A stretch of DNA of 64,000 bases from Fictibacillus sp. b24. Lineage in GTDB: Bacteria > Bacillota > Bacilli > Bacillales > Fictibacillaceae. Position 1 is the stretch's first letter; every line of letters starts with the position of its first letter. A model generated the notes under the pieces. The model was not told the origin of the DNA, did no database searches, and saw only the letters and a program-made list of their open reading frames with translations. This document shows positions 1-8,421 of the stretch, piece after piece. Both the position numbers and the translations under genes were made by a program. The stretch spans positions 620,001 to 684,000 of the forward strand of contig NZ_JAUCES010000005.1 of assembly GCF_030348825.1 (NCBI RefSeq), written 5' to 3'.

Positions 1-2
1 TG

Positions 3-821
3 AAAAAAGTGCAGACAGACGTAATTTATAACGGTGTTGATTATTGGCTGGAAGTCTCGATTAAAGACACTGGAATCGGCATCCCGAAAGAGAAGCATGA
101 GCTGATTTTCCAAGCGTTCCAGCAAGGGGACGGTGCGACAATCCGCAAATACGGCGGGACGGGTCTTGGACTATCGATCAGCAGTGAGTTTGCGAAGCTT
201 TTAGGCGGCAGACTTCAACTTCAAAGTGAAGAAGGAAAAGGAAGTACGTTTAAACTGCTGATTCCGAGTATTTCGGATGAAACCGTTTCGGTTCAAACGT
301 TCCTAGGTGCGTCAGCGGAAGTGGCAACAGCACTCGAGCAATCCAGCCAAACTAGCCTTGTTGCAGAAGCACCAATCACTGCAAAGATTGTGACTGCTGA
401 ACCTGAAGCAGAGCAACCATCAATCGCGGTTGATGAAGAGAACGTATTTTATGGTAAAACGGTGCTGATCACAGATGACGATAACCGAAATATTTTTGCA
501 CTAAAAATGGCTCTTGAACAAAAAGGGATGAACATCCTGATCGCGAACAACGGGATGGAGTGCCTTGATGTATTAGATGCTAACAAAAAGATCGACCTCA
601 TTCTGATGGATATTATGATGCCTGAGATGGATGGGTATGAAACGATGCAGCGCATACGCGGAACGGGTGAGTATAGTGACCTTCCGATTATCGCGTTGAC
701 GGCAAAAGCGATGAAGAACGACCGTGAAAAGTGTCTTGAAGCAGGGGCGTCAGATTATATCAGCAAGCCATTGAAACTCGAGCAGCTCTTTTCTGTAATG
801 CATGTTTGGATGACAAAGTGA
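3..821 (+). CDS. rsbK: Hybrid sensor histidine kinase, C-terminal part (RsbK-like), cut by window start
   Basis: The reading frame is open from the first bases of the window, so the N-terminus and the phospho-accepting His lie upstream. The visible part has an HHK-type ATPase domain with the G1 box DTGIGIP, an F-box region (FQAFQQGDG) and the G2 box [11 protein letters not shown] low-complexity linker follows, then a receiver domain with the acidic pair DD, the phospho-acceptor in [13 protein letters not shown] and the conserved Lys in ISKPL. The next gene, 13 bp downstream, is a CheR-type methyltransferase, and a receiver-PP2C phosphatase converges on the pair. That trio matches RsbK-RsbM-RsbY, the sigma-B stress-sensing module known from Bacillus cereus. 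The domain call is secure; the RsbK identity rests on this context. Confidence 0.75.
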   Translation, partial: KKVQTDVIYNGVDYWLEVSIKDTGIGIPKEKHELIFQAFQQGDGATIRKYGGTGLGLSISSEFAKLLGGRLQLQSEEGKGSTFKLLIPSISDETVSVQTFLGASAEVATALEQSSQTSLVAEAPITAKIVTAEPEAEQPSIAVDEENVFYGKTVLITDDDNRNIFALKMALEQKGMNILIANNGMECLDVLDANKKIDLILMDIMMPEMDGYETMQRIRGTGEYSDLPIIALTAKAMKNDREKCLEAGASDYISKPLKLEQLFSVMHVWMTK

Positions 822-834
822 GGATAGATCTTCG

Positions 835-1689
835 ATGAAAGATTTCATTTGGAACAACGATGACAGTCAGGAAATGAATATTACGGAAACGATTGAGATG
901 GATTTGTTGCTAGAAGGGTTGTACCGCGTATCTGGTTTTGATTTTCGCCAGTATATGCGGTCCTCGATCCATCGGCGCGTTCATAATCGCATGCAGATCG
1001 AGCAGATCCCAACAATAACAGGCGTATTGGAAAAAGTGTTGCATGATTCGTCTTTTATGACGAAGCTGCTTAATGATTTATCCATTAACGTTACTGAGAT
1101 GTTCCGCAACCCAGAGTTCTTTAAAGCGTTCCGCGAAAAGGTGGTTCCTCAGTTGCGGGATCTGCCTGAGATTCGCATCTGGCACGCAGGATGCGCAACT
1201 GGGGAAGAAGTGTATTCGATGGCCATTCTCATTGAAGAAGAAGGCCTGAGCCATAAGACGAAATTATACGCGACCGATATGAACGAACCTGTGCTGAACA
1301 AGGCGCGTTCAGGCATTCTGCCACTTAGTAAAATGAAAACGTACACCAAGAATTATATGGCGGCTGGAGGTACGCAAGCCTTTTCTGAGTACTACACAAC
1401 GGACGGTCACTTCGCTTATCTGAACCCGTCGTTATTAAAGCAGATCAGCTTTGCTCAGCATAATCTCGTGACAGATCATTCTTTTAACGAGTTTCATGTG
1501 ATTCTTTGCCGCAACGTACTGATTTACTTTACCGCGGCTCTGCAAAACCAAGTACATGAGCTGTTTTATGACAGCCTTAGCCCTAATGGGTTCCTTGGCC
1601 TTGGCGATAAGGAATCGATTCAGTTTGCGGACTGTGCAGATAAATATGCTGATTTTGCAGACCAAGTGAAGATTTATCGTAAAAAATAG
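835..1689 (+). CDS. rsbM: CheR-type SAM-dependent methyltransferase (RsbM-like)
   Basis: A 284-residue protein of the CheR family, which methylates glutamates on receptor-like proteins using S-adenosylmethionine. An N-terminal helical region (about residues 20-85) precedes the family motif TEMFRN (about 87-92), the SAM-binding loop GCATGEE (119-125), an acidic ATDMN segment and the CRNVLIYF motif. The gene starts with ATG 13 bp after the hybrid kinase and has an AGGAT-like site in front, so the two are probably co-transcribed. No chemotaxis genes are nearby. In the B. cereus group a CheR-like protein in this position (RsbM) methylates the hybrid kinase RsbK and tunes sigma-B activation, and I infer the same role here. 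Confidence 0.75.
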   Translation: MKDFIWNNDDSQEMNITETIEMDLLLEGLYRVSGFDFRQYMRSSIHRRVHNRMQIEQIPTITGVLEKVLHDSSFMTKLLNDLSINVTEMFRNPEFFKAFREKVVPQLRDLPEIRIWHAGCATGEEVYSMAILIEEEGLSHKTKLYATDMNEPVLNKARSGILPLSKMKTYTKNYMAAGGTQAFSEYYTTDGHFAYLNPSLLKQISFAQHNLVTDHSFNEFHVILCRNVLIYFTAALQNQVHELFYDSLSPNGFLGLGDKESIQFADCADKYADFADQVKIYRKK

Positions 1690-1724
1690 GCTGTTTTCGT
1701 ATTCATTGTTGCTCTTAAAAAGTA

Positions 1725-1853
1725 GTTGATTTCCGCTCCAGGTGCTTCGCTTTCCGCGGGGCAGGCGGTGAGCCACATTCGTACGTTACACTCTTAAGTG
1801 TCTCACCTGCCCGCCTGTCCCGCAGGAGTCTCGCACCTTCCACTTCAATCAAC
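1725..1853. repeat. Palindromic intergenic repeat, copy 1
   Basis: An imperfect palindrome of about 129 bp bounded by GTTGAT and ATCAAC. Inside it are GC-rich blocks (CCGCGGGGCAGGCGGTGAG and CTCACCTGCCCGCC) and the motif CGCAGGAGTCTCGC. It is the reverse complement of the copies at 12921 and 41561 and lies in the same sense as the copy at 54032. It has no transposase and no coding potential. It lies between the end of the CheR-like gene and the convergent terminator. Confidence 0.9.
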
Positions 1854-1907
1854 AATCATAGGAGAAAACATCCAAAAGCAGCAATTTTTTAGAAAAGAGC
1901 CAAAATG

Positions 1908-1952
1908 AAAGCAGGATGAAGGGGATATGAGACCTCTTCATCCTGCTTTTTT
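1908..1952. terminator. Bidirectional terminator between convergent rsbM-like and rsbY-like genes
   Basis: A perfect 14-bp stem, AAAGCAGGATGAAG paired with CTTCATCCTGCTTT, with a 14-nt loop. It is flanked by A-rich and T-rich runs, so it can stop transcription arriving from either side. Confidence 0.85.
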
Positions 1953-3081
1953 AGTTCGCTTGTATCATCATAATACACATATCATCGCTCTGTTCAGTTT
2001 GCTGCTCTTCTGGGATTACGAGGTGGATCGGCGAGCGGATGTTGCTCCATTTTTCCGATGCCACGTATTTCAACTTCTCAAGCATCAACTCTTCATCATC
2101 CCCAGCTTCTAGCACGCCGTCCGTAAAGAGCAGCATTTGAATGTTGTCTTCATACTGAATCACTGACTTTTTAACCTCGATCTGTTCAAAAAAACCAACG
2201 GCATAACAGCACCGTTCAATCGTGCAAAGCGAATTGTCAACAAGTACATATCCTTCAGGGTGTCCTGCATTCACATATTCTACTGTCTTCTTCTCCGTAT
2301 CGATCAAGAGGTAGATGCCTGTGAAATAGTAGTTGTAATCGTTTTTCGGATTGTGAAGAAGCGCCATATACCGATTCAGCTCTTTAATAACGAGTTCGGG
2401 ATCTTTCAGTTCTTTTATCGTATCCCTCATAACCGAAGAGATGAACATACAAACAAGGGAGGATGAAATGCCGTGTCCCATCATGTCGAGAAGAATGATA
2501 CCATAACGGTGGTCATCAAACTTGTGCCAATAATACATATCCCCAGCAAGCTTAAAGGAAGGAAGGTGAGACACATTAATCGTGATGTTGTCCTCTTTTA
2601 TAGGTGGATTTAACAGTCCTTTTTGAACTTGCATGGCAAGATCGAGCTCATTTTGAATCTTTTGCTCCTGCTCGGCATGCCAATCTTTTTCGTATTTTAA
2701 ACGAAGTGCCACTCGAATTCTTGCAAGCAGTTCGATTTTATTGATCGGCTTTGTTACATAATCCATTCCGCCGCAATCTAGGGCTTCTGCCAGTTTGCTA
2801 GAGTCTTCAAGAGCCGTGATGAAGATAATCGGAATATCTTTAAAGCGTTCGTCCTGCTGTAGGCGATGGCACGCCTCGATCCCGTCAATCTCAGGCATCA
2901 TAATATCAAGAAGAATGAGGTCAACTGACTTTTTATTAAGCTGATTTTCGTTTTGTTCAAGATAATCAAACAGCTGTTGAGCGGATGAAAGAGAGGTACA
3001 GTCCTCATATCCAGCGTTTTTTAATATTTTTTGTATTACAAATAGATTTACTGTATTGTCATCAACGATCAGAATGGACAT
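1951..3081 (-). CDS. rsbY: Response regulator with PP2C/SpoIIE phosphatase output (RsbY-like)
   Basis: An N-terminal receiver (about residues 1-120) shows LIVDD, the phospho-acceptor in LILLDIMMPEID and the Lys in YVTKPI. A short helical linker follows, and then a SpoIIE/RsbU-type PP2C phosphatase (about 165-375) with the metal-site motifs LAGDMYY, DMMGHG, LLFTDGVLEA and a terminal DDMCIMMI. I chose the ATG giving MSILIVDD because an AAGGGGAAG site precedes it; an upstream ATG would add nine residues. Such proteins dephosphorylate an RsbV-type anti-anti-sigma factor. Beside a hybrid kinase and CheR-like gene this best fits RsbY of the B. cereus-type sigma-B pathway. No sigB, rsbV or rsbW is visible in the window. 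Confidence 0.75.
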   Translation of the reverse strand: MSILIVDDNTVNLFVIQKILKNAGYEDCTSLSSAQQLFDYLEQNENQLNKKSVDLILLDIMMPEIDGIEACHRLQQDERFKDIPIIFITALEDSSKLAEALDCGGMDYVTKPINKIELLARIRVALRLKYEKDWHAEQEQKIQNELDLAMQVQKGLLNPPIKEDNITINVSHLPSFKLAGDMYYWHKFDDHRYGIILLDMMGHGISSSLVCMFISSVMRDTIKELKDPELVIKELNRYMALLHNPKNDYNYYFTGIYLLIDTEKKTVEYVNAGHPEGYVLVDNSLCTIERCCYAVGFFEQIEVKKSVIQYEDNIQMLLFTDGVLEAGDDEELMLEKLKYVASEKWSNIRSPIHLVIPEEQQTEQSDDMCIMMIQAN

Positions 3082-3325
3082 TTTAAAATTCTTCCCCTTA
3101 TGTACCATTTATTGTGTGTTTTTCTAGGATCATTCAATTCTATAAATCTAGTATACAAGTAAATGTTAAAAGCGACTATTATTAGGTACTTTAAAGGTGA
3201 AATATAGTATGTAGTAGGGAATTTAAGCAGATTCCTATGAGAAAGATAGGTGCAAGGATGGCGCATGTGTTTTTGAGGTAGACATAAGCTTGAAGTGTTT
3301 GTTTTAAATGAACATCAAAAAAATA

Positions 3326-3376
3326 TCCACATTAATTTCAATAATTCCACGTTAAATGAAATAAATTCACATTAGT
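3326..3376. repeat. 20-bp-period TTCAC array, copy 1 (three units)
   Basis: The short core (TCCAC or TTCAC followed by A/G-TTA) ends at positions 3330, 3350 and 3370, an exact 20-bp period. About 125 bp of sequence upstream (AGATTCCTAT, GACATAA, ATGAACA blocks) also resembles the sequence upstream of the longer array at 8316. The two elements flank the acid-sugar operon in the same orientation. Confidence 0.8.
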
Positions 3377-3402
3377 AAATGAATGCACCAGCTCAAATAT
3401 AT

Positions 3403-3421
3403 TTTGTTTACTTTAAACAAA
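3403..3421. promoter_or_regulatory. Inverted repeat upstream of the acid-sugar operon promoter
   Basis: The 19-bp inverted repeat TTTGTTTA-CTT-TAAACAAA lies just upstream of the -35 element. It shares TTTAAACAAA with the 18-mer found at 8097, 8422 and 18157. It is a possible operator; the binding protein is unknown. Confidence 0.45.
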
Positions 3422-3425
3422 ACTA

Positions 3426-3454
3426 TTGACAATAATGTTCATTTAGAACAATAT
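3426..3454 (+). promoter_or_regulatory. Promoter with embedded operator for the acid-sugar operon
   Basis: TTGACA at 3426-3431 is followed by a 17-bp spacer and CAATAT at 3449-3454. The inverted repeat TGTTC-ATTTA-GAACA sits in the spacer and touches the -10 element, a position suited to repression. The DeoR-family first gene of the operon is the obvious candidate ligand-responsive repressor. Confidence 0.55.
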
Positions 3455-3494
3455 AAAAGATATAAAGTGTTTGAAATTAACAAAGGTGATGAAG

Positions 3495-4268
3495 ATGATG
3501 CCTAAAGAACGTAGAGAACAAATTCTTAAACAGTTAAATACAAACGGAAAAATAGATATTGAACACTTGGTAAGTGAATTAAATGTTTCAGCGATGACGA
3601 TTCGCCGTGATCTTGCTTACCTTGAAGAGAACAATCAGATCATTAGAACACATGGCGGTGCAATTCTAAACAAACCATTGGTTATTGAAACTTCATTCCG
3701 AACAAAAGAAGGCAAGTTCAATGACCGCAAGAAGATGATTGCAAAAAAAGCCGTGGAGTTCATTCAAGAACACGCAACAATTCTTTTAGATTCAGGGACG
3801 ACAACGCTAGAGATTGCGAAACTACTAAAAGACAAAAAGACGATCACTGTTGTTACGAATGACATTAAGATTGCAGCCGAGCTTACTGATACCGACGTGA
3901 AAGTGATTGTTACTGGCGGAGAACTTCAAAATAATGTTGGTACTTTATTCGGTCCCTTAACCGAACTGATGTTAAGGAACATTCATGTTGATGTATTTTT
4001 CCTAGGAGCTCATGCCATTGATTTTAAAGCGGGTGTTACAGCACCAACTTTTGAAAAGGCTTCCATAAAAAAGCTCATGATTGAAGCGTCGGAAAAAACA
4101 TGGCTAGTAGCTGACTCCAGCAAGTTTGACCAAAAGTCACTTACGAAAGTATGCGATCTCACACAAATACACGGGTTAATTACGGATCGCGGTATTTCAG
4201 AAGAAACCGAAGAAAAACTGAATGAATACTTGGATGTAGTAACCGTTGAAGGTGGTGAGCAGGAATGA
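3495..4268 (+). CDS. DeoR-family transcriptional regulator of the acid-sugar operon
   Basis: A 257-residue regulator. An N-terminal DeoR helix-turn-helix (about residues 1-60; RREQILKQL, VSAMTIRRDLAYLEE) precedes the DeoR sensor domain (about 75-250) with the sugar-phosphate-binding loops LLDSGTTTLEIAK, TNDIKIA and the conserved GAHAID and VADSSKF segments. I chose the ATG at 3495 because an AAAGGTGAT ribosome site precedes it; a TTG at 3471 is also in frame. Its stop overlaps the next gene by 4 bp (ATGA), so the two are coupled. It probably represses its own operon and is released by a phosphorylated tetronate intermediate; the effector is inferred. Confidence 0.85.
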   Translation: MMPKERREQILKQLNTNGKIDIEHLVSELNVSAMTIRRDLAYLEENNQIIRTHGGAILNKPLVIETSFRTKEGKFNDRKKMIAKKAVEFIQEHATILLDSGTTTLEIAKLLKDKKTITVVTNDIKIAAELTDTDVKVIVTGGELQNNVGTLFGPLTELMLRNIHVDVFFLGAHAIDFKAGVTAPTFEKASIKKLMIEASEKTWLVADSSKFDQKSLTKVCDLTQIHGLITDRGISEETEEKLNEYLDVVTVEGGEQE

Positions 4269-5572
4269 AAGTTGGCGTCATTGCGGATGATCTAACAGGT
4301 GCCAATGCAACTGGAGTAAAGCTCATAAAACAGGGATTTGAAGCAGCGACGATGGTCTATTACGATCAGGAGCCTGCTTCAGGAAGCTACAATGCAGTTT
4401 GTATCGACACAGATAGCAGGTATGCACGAAAAGATGTTTCCGAAATGAGAATCAAAACAGCATTAAACAATCTTCAGCGTTGGGGAGCAGACGTAATCTG
4501 CAAGCGAATAGACAGTACGGTAAGAGGAAACATCGGCATTGAGATTGATAATGTTCTACATGGACTAGGAGAACAGTCGATTGCGGTAGTTGTAGCATCG
4601 TTTCCAGAATCAGGCCGCATCACATCAGGCGGCTACTTACTCGTAAACGGTGTGCCGGTTCAAGCCACAGATGTGGCGAAAGACCCGGTTACGCCACTGA
4701 CTGAATCGTACGTTCCTTCTATTATAAGAAAACAAAGTGTACACGCTGTTGCACACATTGGTCTTGAAACCGTCCTGCAAGGAAAAGAAACTATTTTACA
4801 AGATTTAAAGAAAAGTATAAAGGCAGGCAATCGCATTCTCGTGCTCGATGCAGTGACAGATGAAGAAATTGAAGATATAGCTCATGCAATGGCATTGATT
4901 GAGGACTACAAACTTGTTCCTGTTGATCCAGGCCCACTAACCGCTCTTTATGCAAAAGCGTACTCGAGTCAGCACACACAAAGTAAAAAGATTATCGTCA
5001 CTGTTGGCAGCGTGACTTCATTAAGTGCTCAACAATTGACATACCTCATTGATAAAACGAATGCTAATCCGGTCTATGTGAATGCGGAAAAATTAGCAAG
5101 TCTATCAGACAGCTGGGAAGCAGAGGTCGAGCGTGTGGTGAACGAGGCTTTAGAAGAGATACATGAGCAAGATATCCTGATTATCACCACGAATTCGCCA
5201 TCATCCAAGCAATTAGATCTGAAACGTTTAGCGGAAGAGCAAGGCGTCAGCCAAGATCAATTAGCGAAAAGAATCGCGGATGGATTAGGGAAAATTACAC
5301 GAATCGTTATTCAGTCTACCAACTATGAGATCGGCGGCTGCTTCTCCAGTGGAGGCGATGTTACAGCGTCTCTATGTTCAGTAGGAAGAGCTGAAGGTAT
5401 CAAGCTGAAAGACGAGGTGCTTCCTCTTGTAGCATACGGTCAGTTCATCGGAGGATACTTTGATGGCATACCACTCGCTACTAAAGGCGGTATGGTTGGC
5501 GACAAAAAAGCGATTCATACCATTGTTAAACATCTTTTAGCGAATCAAACTTCTACCAAACAAGTCCAATAA
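4265..5572 (+). CDS. dtnK: DUF1537 four-carbon acid sugar kinase (D-threonate kinase type)
   Basis: A 435-residue protein of the DUF1537 kinase family, which phosphorylates four-carbon acid sugars such as D-threonate, D-erythronate or 3-oxo-tetronates at C4. The N-terminal substrate domain carries VIADDLTGANATGVKL and KRIDSTVRGNIG; the C-terminal nucleotide-binding domain carries GGCFSSGGDVTASLC. It overlaps the DeoR gene by 4 bp and lies 30 bp before a PdxA2-type dehydrogenase. Kinase plus PdxA2 is the established arrangement in which 4-phospho-D-threonate (or erythronate) is oxidised and decarboxylated to dihydroxyacetone phosphate. No aldolase or isomerase of the OtnC/OtnI type is present, which favours threonate or erythronate over 3-oxo-tetronate. 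The exact substrate cannot be read from sequence. Confidence 0.8.
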   Translation: MKVGVIADDLTGANATGVKLIKQGFEAATMVYYDQEPASGSYNAVCIDTDSRYARKDVSEMRIKTALNNLQRWGADVICKRIDSTVRGNIGIEIDNVLHGLGEQSIAVVVASFPESGRITSGGYLLVNGVPVQATDVAKDPVTPLTESYVPSIIRKQSVHAVAHIGLETVLQGKETILQDLKKSIKAGNRILVLDAVTDEEIEDIAHAMALIEDYKLVPVDPGPLTALYAKAYSSQHTQSKKIIVTVGSVTSLSAQQLTYLIDKTNANPVYVNAEKLASLSDSWEAEVERVVNEALEEIHEQDILIITTNSPSSKQLDLKRLAEEQGVSQDQLAKRIADGLGKITRIVIQSTNYEIGGCFSSGGDVTASLCSVGRAEGIKLKDEVLPLVAYGQFIGGYFDGIPLATKGGMVGDKKAIHTIVKHLLANQTSTKQVQ

Positions 5573-5602
5573 CATTTTATAGATTCCTAAGGAGGAAAAA
5601 AC

Positions 5603-6637
5603 ATGACAACAGCAACGAAAACAACAACCACTGAAAGAGCCATTATCGCTATTCCAATGGGTGATCCAGCAGGTATTGGGCCAGAAATCACGATGAAATC
5701 TCTTGCTAAAAAAGAAATTTACGATGTATGTAAACCACTCGTGATCGGGGATGCTGCTGTACTCCAAAAAGCAATCGAGATTGTTGGAGCGGACCTTACG
5801 ATTAACGAGGTAAACGCACCAGCAGAAGGAAAGTACGAACTAGGTACAGTTGATGTGATCAACTTAAACAACATTGATATGAATCAGCTTCAGTACGGTG
5901 AAGTTTCTGCACAAGGCGGACAGGGAGCTTTTGAATACATCAAAAAAGCGGTAGAACTTGCGACAGCTGGGGAAGTAAAAGCACTTGCAACAACGCCGAT
6001 CAACAAAGAATCTCTAAAAGCAGCGAACGTTCCATATATCGGTCACACGGAAATGCTTGAAGCTCTTGCTGGCTCAAACGACCCGTTAACGATGTTTGAA
6101 GTAAAAGGAATGCGAATTTTCTTCTTAACGCGTCACTTATCATTGAAAGATGCCATTGCGGCCATGACGAAAGAACGTGTGCATGATTACTTAATCCGTT
6201 GTGATCGAGCGCTCGCTCGCCTAGGCGTTGAAAACAGAAGATGGGCTGTTGCTGGTTTAAACCCGCATAGCGGTGAAGGCGGTCTTTTCGGTTGGGAAGA
6301 AGTAGAACAAATCAAGCCAGGTATTGAGATGGCAGTAGCAGACGGGATCAACGCGGTAGGTCCTGTTCCAGCAGACTCTGTTTTCTTCCAAGCTTTAAAC
6401 GGAAAATACGACGCTGTACTATCTCTTTATCATGACCAAGGACATATCGCGGCAAAAATGACAGATTTTCATAGAACCATATCTATTACGAATGGTCTTC
6501 CATTCTTAAGAACTTCTGTAGACCATGGAACGGCATTTGATATTGCAGGAAAGAACATTGCGGAAAGCACAAGTATGGAAGAGTGCATTAAGCTTGCTGC
6601 TCAATACGCACCAAAGTTTACAGCAAACAGTTTGTAA
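5603..6637 (+). CDS. pdxA2: 4-phospho-D-threonate/erythronate 3-dehydrogenase (PdxA2)
   Basis: A 344-residue PdxA-family NAD-dependent dehydrogenase with a strong AAGGAGG site 7 nt before ATG. Family motifs include [13 protein letters not shown] at the start, [17 protein letters not shown], the metal-binding [12 protein letters not shown] and [13 protein letters not shown]. Canonical PdxA oxidises 4-phosphohydroxy-threonine in vitamin B6 synthesis. This copy sits between a DUF1537 kinase and a GntP permease, which marks it as the PdxA2 branch that oxidises 4-phospho-tetronates with spontaneous decarboxylation to dihydroxyacetone phosphate. No other B6 genes are nearby. Confidence 0.85.
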   Translation: MTTATKTTTTERAIIAIPMGDPAGIGPEITMKSLAKKEIYDVCKPLVIGDAAVLQKAIEIVGADLTINEVNAPAEGKYELGTVDVINLNNIDMNQLQYGEVSAQGGQGAFEYIKKAVELATAGEVKALATTPINKESLKAANVPYIGHTEMLEALAGSNDPLTMFEVKGMRIFFLTRHLSLKDAIAAMTKERVHDYLIRCDRALARLGVENRRWAVAGLNPHSGEGGLFGWEEVEQIKPGIEMAVADGINAVGPVPADSVFFQALNGKYDAVLSLYHDQGHIAAKMTDFHRTISITNGLPFLRTSVDHGTAFDIAGKNIAESTSMEECIKLAAQYAPKFTANSL

Positions 6638-6655
6638 AAAGGTTTATTCCATAAT

Positions 6656-6679
6656 GTGAAGGGTGTAAGAGCCCTTCAC
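6656..6679. promoter_or_regulatory. Intercistronic hairpin between pdxA2 and gntP
   Basis: A perfect 8-bp stem, GTGAAGGG paired with CCCTTCAC, with an 8-nt loop and no clean T-run. It may stabilise the upstream mRNA or set unequal expression of pdxA2 and the permease. Confidence 0.5.
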
Positions 6680-6695
6680 TATTATTCCGATAAAA

Positions 6696-6709
6696 TAAAA
6701 GCGCTTACA
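6696..6709 (+). promoter_or_regulatory. cre-like site upstream of gntP
   Basis: TAAAAGCGCTTACA matches the CcpA consensus TGNAANCGNNNNCA with one mismatch (second base). It lies 18 bp before the permease start, so catabolite repression by roadblock within the operon is possible. Confidence 0.5.
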
Positions 6710-6727
6710 TTAAAGGGGGTTAATTGA

Positions 6728-8101
6728 ATGGAAGTTTCAGGAGCACAAATGGTAGCTGGGTTAGTTCTTGGGGTTATTGCATTAATTTTTCTCGTTTTAA
6801 AAACAAAGGTTCACGCTTTCTTAGCTTTACTTATTGCAGCATCTATCGCGGGTCTTGTGGGTGGAATGGAACCTGGAAAAGTGGCAGATACCATTTCAGC
6901 AGGTTTCGGCAGTACGTTAGCATCTATTGGTATCGTTATTGGTCTCGGTGTTATGATTGGACGGATTCTAGAAGTATCGGGAGCTGCAGAAACATTAGCT
7001 TATTCTCTGATTAAAGCAGTAGGAAGAAAAAAAGAAGAATGGGCGATGGCGATTGCGGGTTACGTTGTTTCCATTCCAATCTTTGTAGACTCAGCGTTTG
7101 TTATTTTAAATCCACTTGTAAAAGCACTATCTAAGAAAACAGGGAAGTCAGTCGTTTCATTAGGTGTTGCGCTAGCAGTCGGACTCGTCATCACGCACTC
7201 CCTAGTACCGCCAACTCCTGGTCCGTTAGGTGTAGCAGGGATTTTTGGAGTCGATATTGGTCTTATGATCGGACTTGGTCTTTTGTTCGCCATACCGACG
7301 ATGATTGCAGGTGTATTGTATGCAAAATGGATAGGCAAAAGAATCTATCAAGTGCCAGATGATTCAGAGTTAGGTTTTACACGCCCAAATAAACAAGCAG
7401 CCTATCAAGAGTTCATCGAATTAGCAAGCGCGAGAGAACATGATCTTCCATCACTTGGCCGCTCATTATTACCAATCGTTCTGCCAATACTACTAATCTT
7501 TTTAAATACAACCTTAGCGGCGCTTGAATTAACATCCGGATTCTACGGTGTTCTGATTTTCTTAGGTAAACCGATTATCGCAGTCAGCATTGGATTAATT
7601 GTCGCGATATATGCTCTAGCAGGAAACTTGAGCCGTTCTGAATCGCTTGATCGAATGGAAGAGGGAATTCAAACTGCAGGGATTATCCTTTTAGTAACAG
7701 GTGCAGGCGGTGCCCTTGGAAATGTTCTTCGTGAAAGCGGAGCAGGTAACTATATTGCGGAAAGTATTGCAGGCCTTGCATTGCCAGCGATCTTGATTCC
7801 TTTCTTTGTAGCCACGATCGTACGTTTAGTACAAGGAAGCGGAACGGTTGCGATGATTACGGCTGCATCCATTTCCGCGCCAATTCTATCACAGCTTGAT
7901 GTCAACATGGCACTAGCCGCTCAAGCAGCAGCGATGGGATCAATGGTATTCTCGTATTTTAACGATAGCCTTTTCTGGGTTGTAAACCGAATGCTAGGGA
8001 TTAGAGATGTAAAAGAACAAATCATGGTGTGGTCGGTCCCAACCACAATCTGTTGGTTCGTAGGATTAGTTTCACTTTTAGTAGCGAACATGATTTTTTA
8101 A
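6728..8101 (+). CDS. GntP-family gluconate/acid-sugar:H+ symporter
   Basis: A 457-residue membrane protein with about 12 hydrophobic segments and GntP family signatures (SAFVILNPLVKALSKKTGKS, HSLVPPTPGPLGVAGI, GSGTVAMITAASI, FSYFNDSLFWVVNRM). GntP transporters import gluconate and related aldonates. As last gene after a tetronate kinase and PdxA2 dehydrogenase it most likely brings in the operon's substrate. An AAGGGGGTT ribosome site precedes the ATG. A cre-like site and a hairpin lie in the 90-bp gap from pdxA2. The stop codon overlaps an 18-bp sequence that recurs at 8422 and 18157, and a terminator follows at once. Confidence 0.85.
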   Translation: MEVSGAQMVAGLVLGVIALIFLVLKTKVHAFLALLIAASIAGLVGGMEPGKVADTISAGFGSTLASIGIVIGLGVMIGRILEVSGAAETLAYSLIKAVGRKKEEWAMAIAGYVVSIPIFVDSAFVILNPLVKALSKKTGKSVVSLGVALAVGLVITHSLVPPTPGPLGVAGIFGVDIGLMIGLGLLFAIPTMIAGVLYAKWIGKRIYQVPDDSELGFTRPNKQAAYQEFIELASAREHDLPSLGRSLLPIVLPILLIFLNTTLAALELTSGFYGVLIFLGKPIIAVSIGLIVAIYALAGNLSRSESLDRMEEGIQTAGIILLVTGAGGALGNVLRESGAGNYIAESIAGLALPAILIPFFVATIVRLVQGSGTVAMITAASISAPILSQLDVNMALAAQAAAMGSMVFSYFNDSLFWVVNRMLGIRDVKEQIMVWSVPTTICWFVGLVSLLVANMIF

Positions 8102-8114
8102 ACAAACGTTTAAA
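8097..8114. promoter_or_regulatory. 18-bp motif TTTAAACAAACGTTTAAA, copy 1
   Basis: This sequence overlaps the gntP stop codon and abuts its terminator. Identical 18-mers occur at 8422-8439 and 18157-18174. The outer 7 bp on each side are inverted repeats (TTTAAAC and GTTTAAA), the usual form of an operator. Confidence 0.5.
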
Positions 8115-8155
8115 AAAGATGCTCAGGATTTCCGAATCTGTGAGCATCTTTTTTT
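8115..8155 (+). terminator. Terminator of the acid-sugar operon
   Basis: The stem AAAGATGCTCA paired with TGAGCATCTTT is followed by a run of seven T. It lies 14 bp after the gntP stop. Confidence 0.9.
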
Positions 8156-8315
8156 GTATTTTTTTTCTAAAATCATTTAAAAAAAGCAGGTAGTGGTGAA
8201 ATAAGAGAATTGTTTAGTAGATTCCTATATTGAGCGTGTTGCGTAGGCGATGATTGTGTTTTTCGGAGAGACATAACTGTTCTTTGATTGTTTTGGATGA
8301 ACACGCAAAAATATA

Positions 8316-8405
8316 TTCACATTAATTGAATTATATTCACGATAATCTCTATAATTTCACGATAAACACAATAATTTCACGTTATATTAAATAAATTCAC
8401 GTTAG
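8316..8405. repeat. 20-bp-period TTCAC array, copy 2 (five units)
   Basis: The core TTCAC, followed by A/G and TTA or ATA, ends at 8320, 8340, 8360, 8380 and 8400, an exact 20-bp period with A+T-rich variable spacers. The 130 bp upstream resemble the sequence before the three-unit array at 3326. A 20-bp unit is not a multiple of three, so it cannot encode a peptide repeat. The array lies between two copies of a terminator-plus-18-mer segment. Confidence 0.85.
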
Positions 8406-8421
8406 GAAAAATTCATCATTT

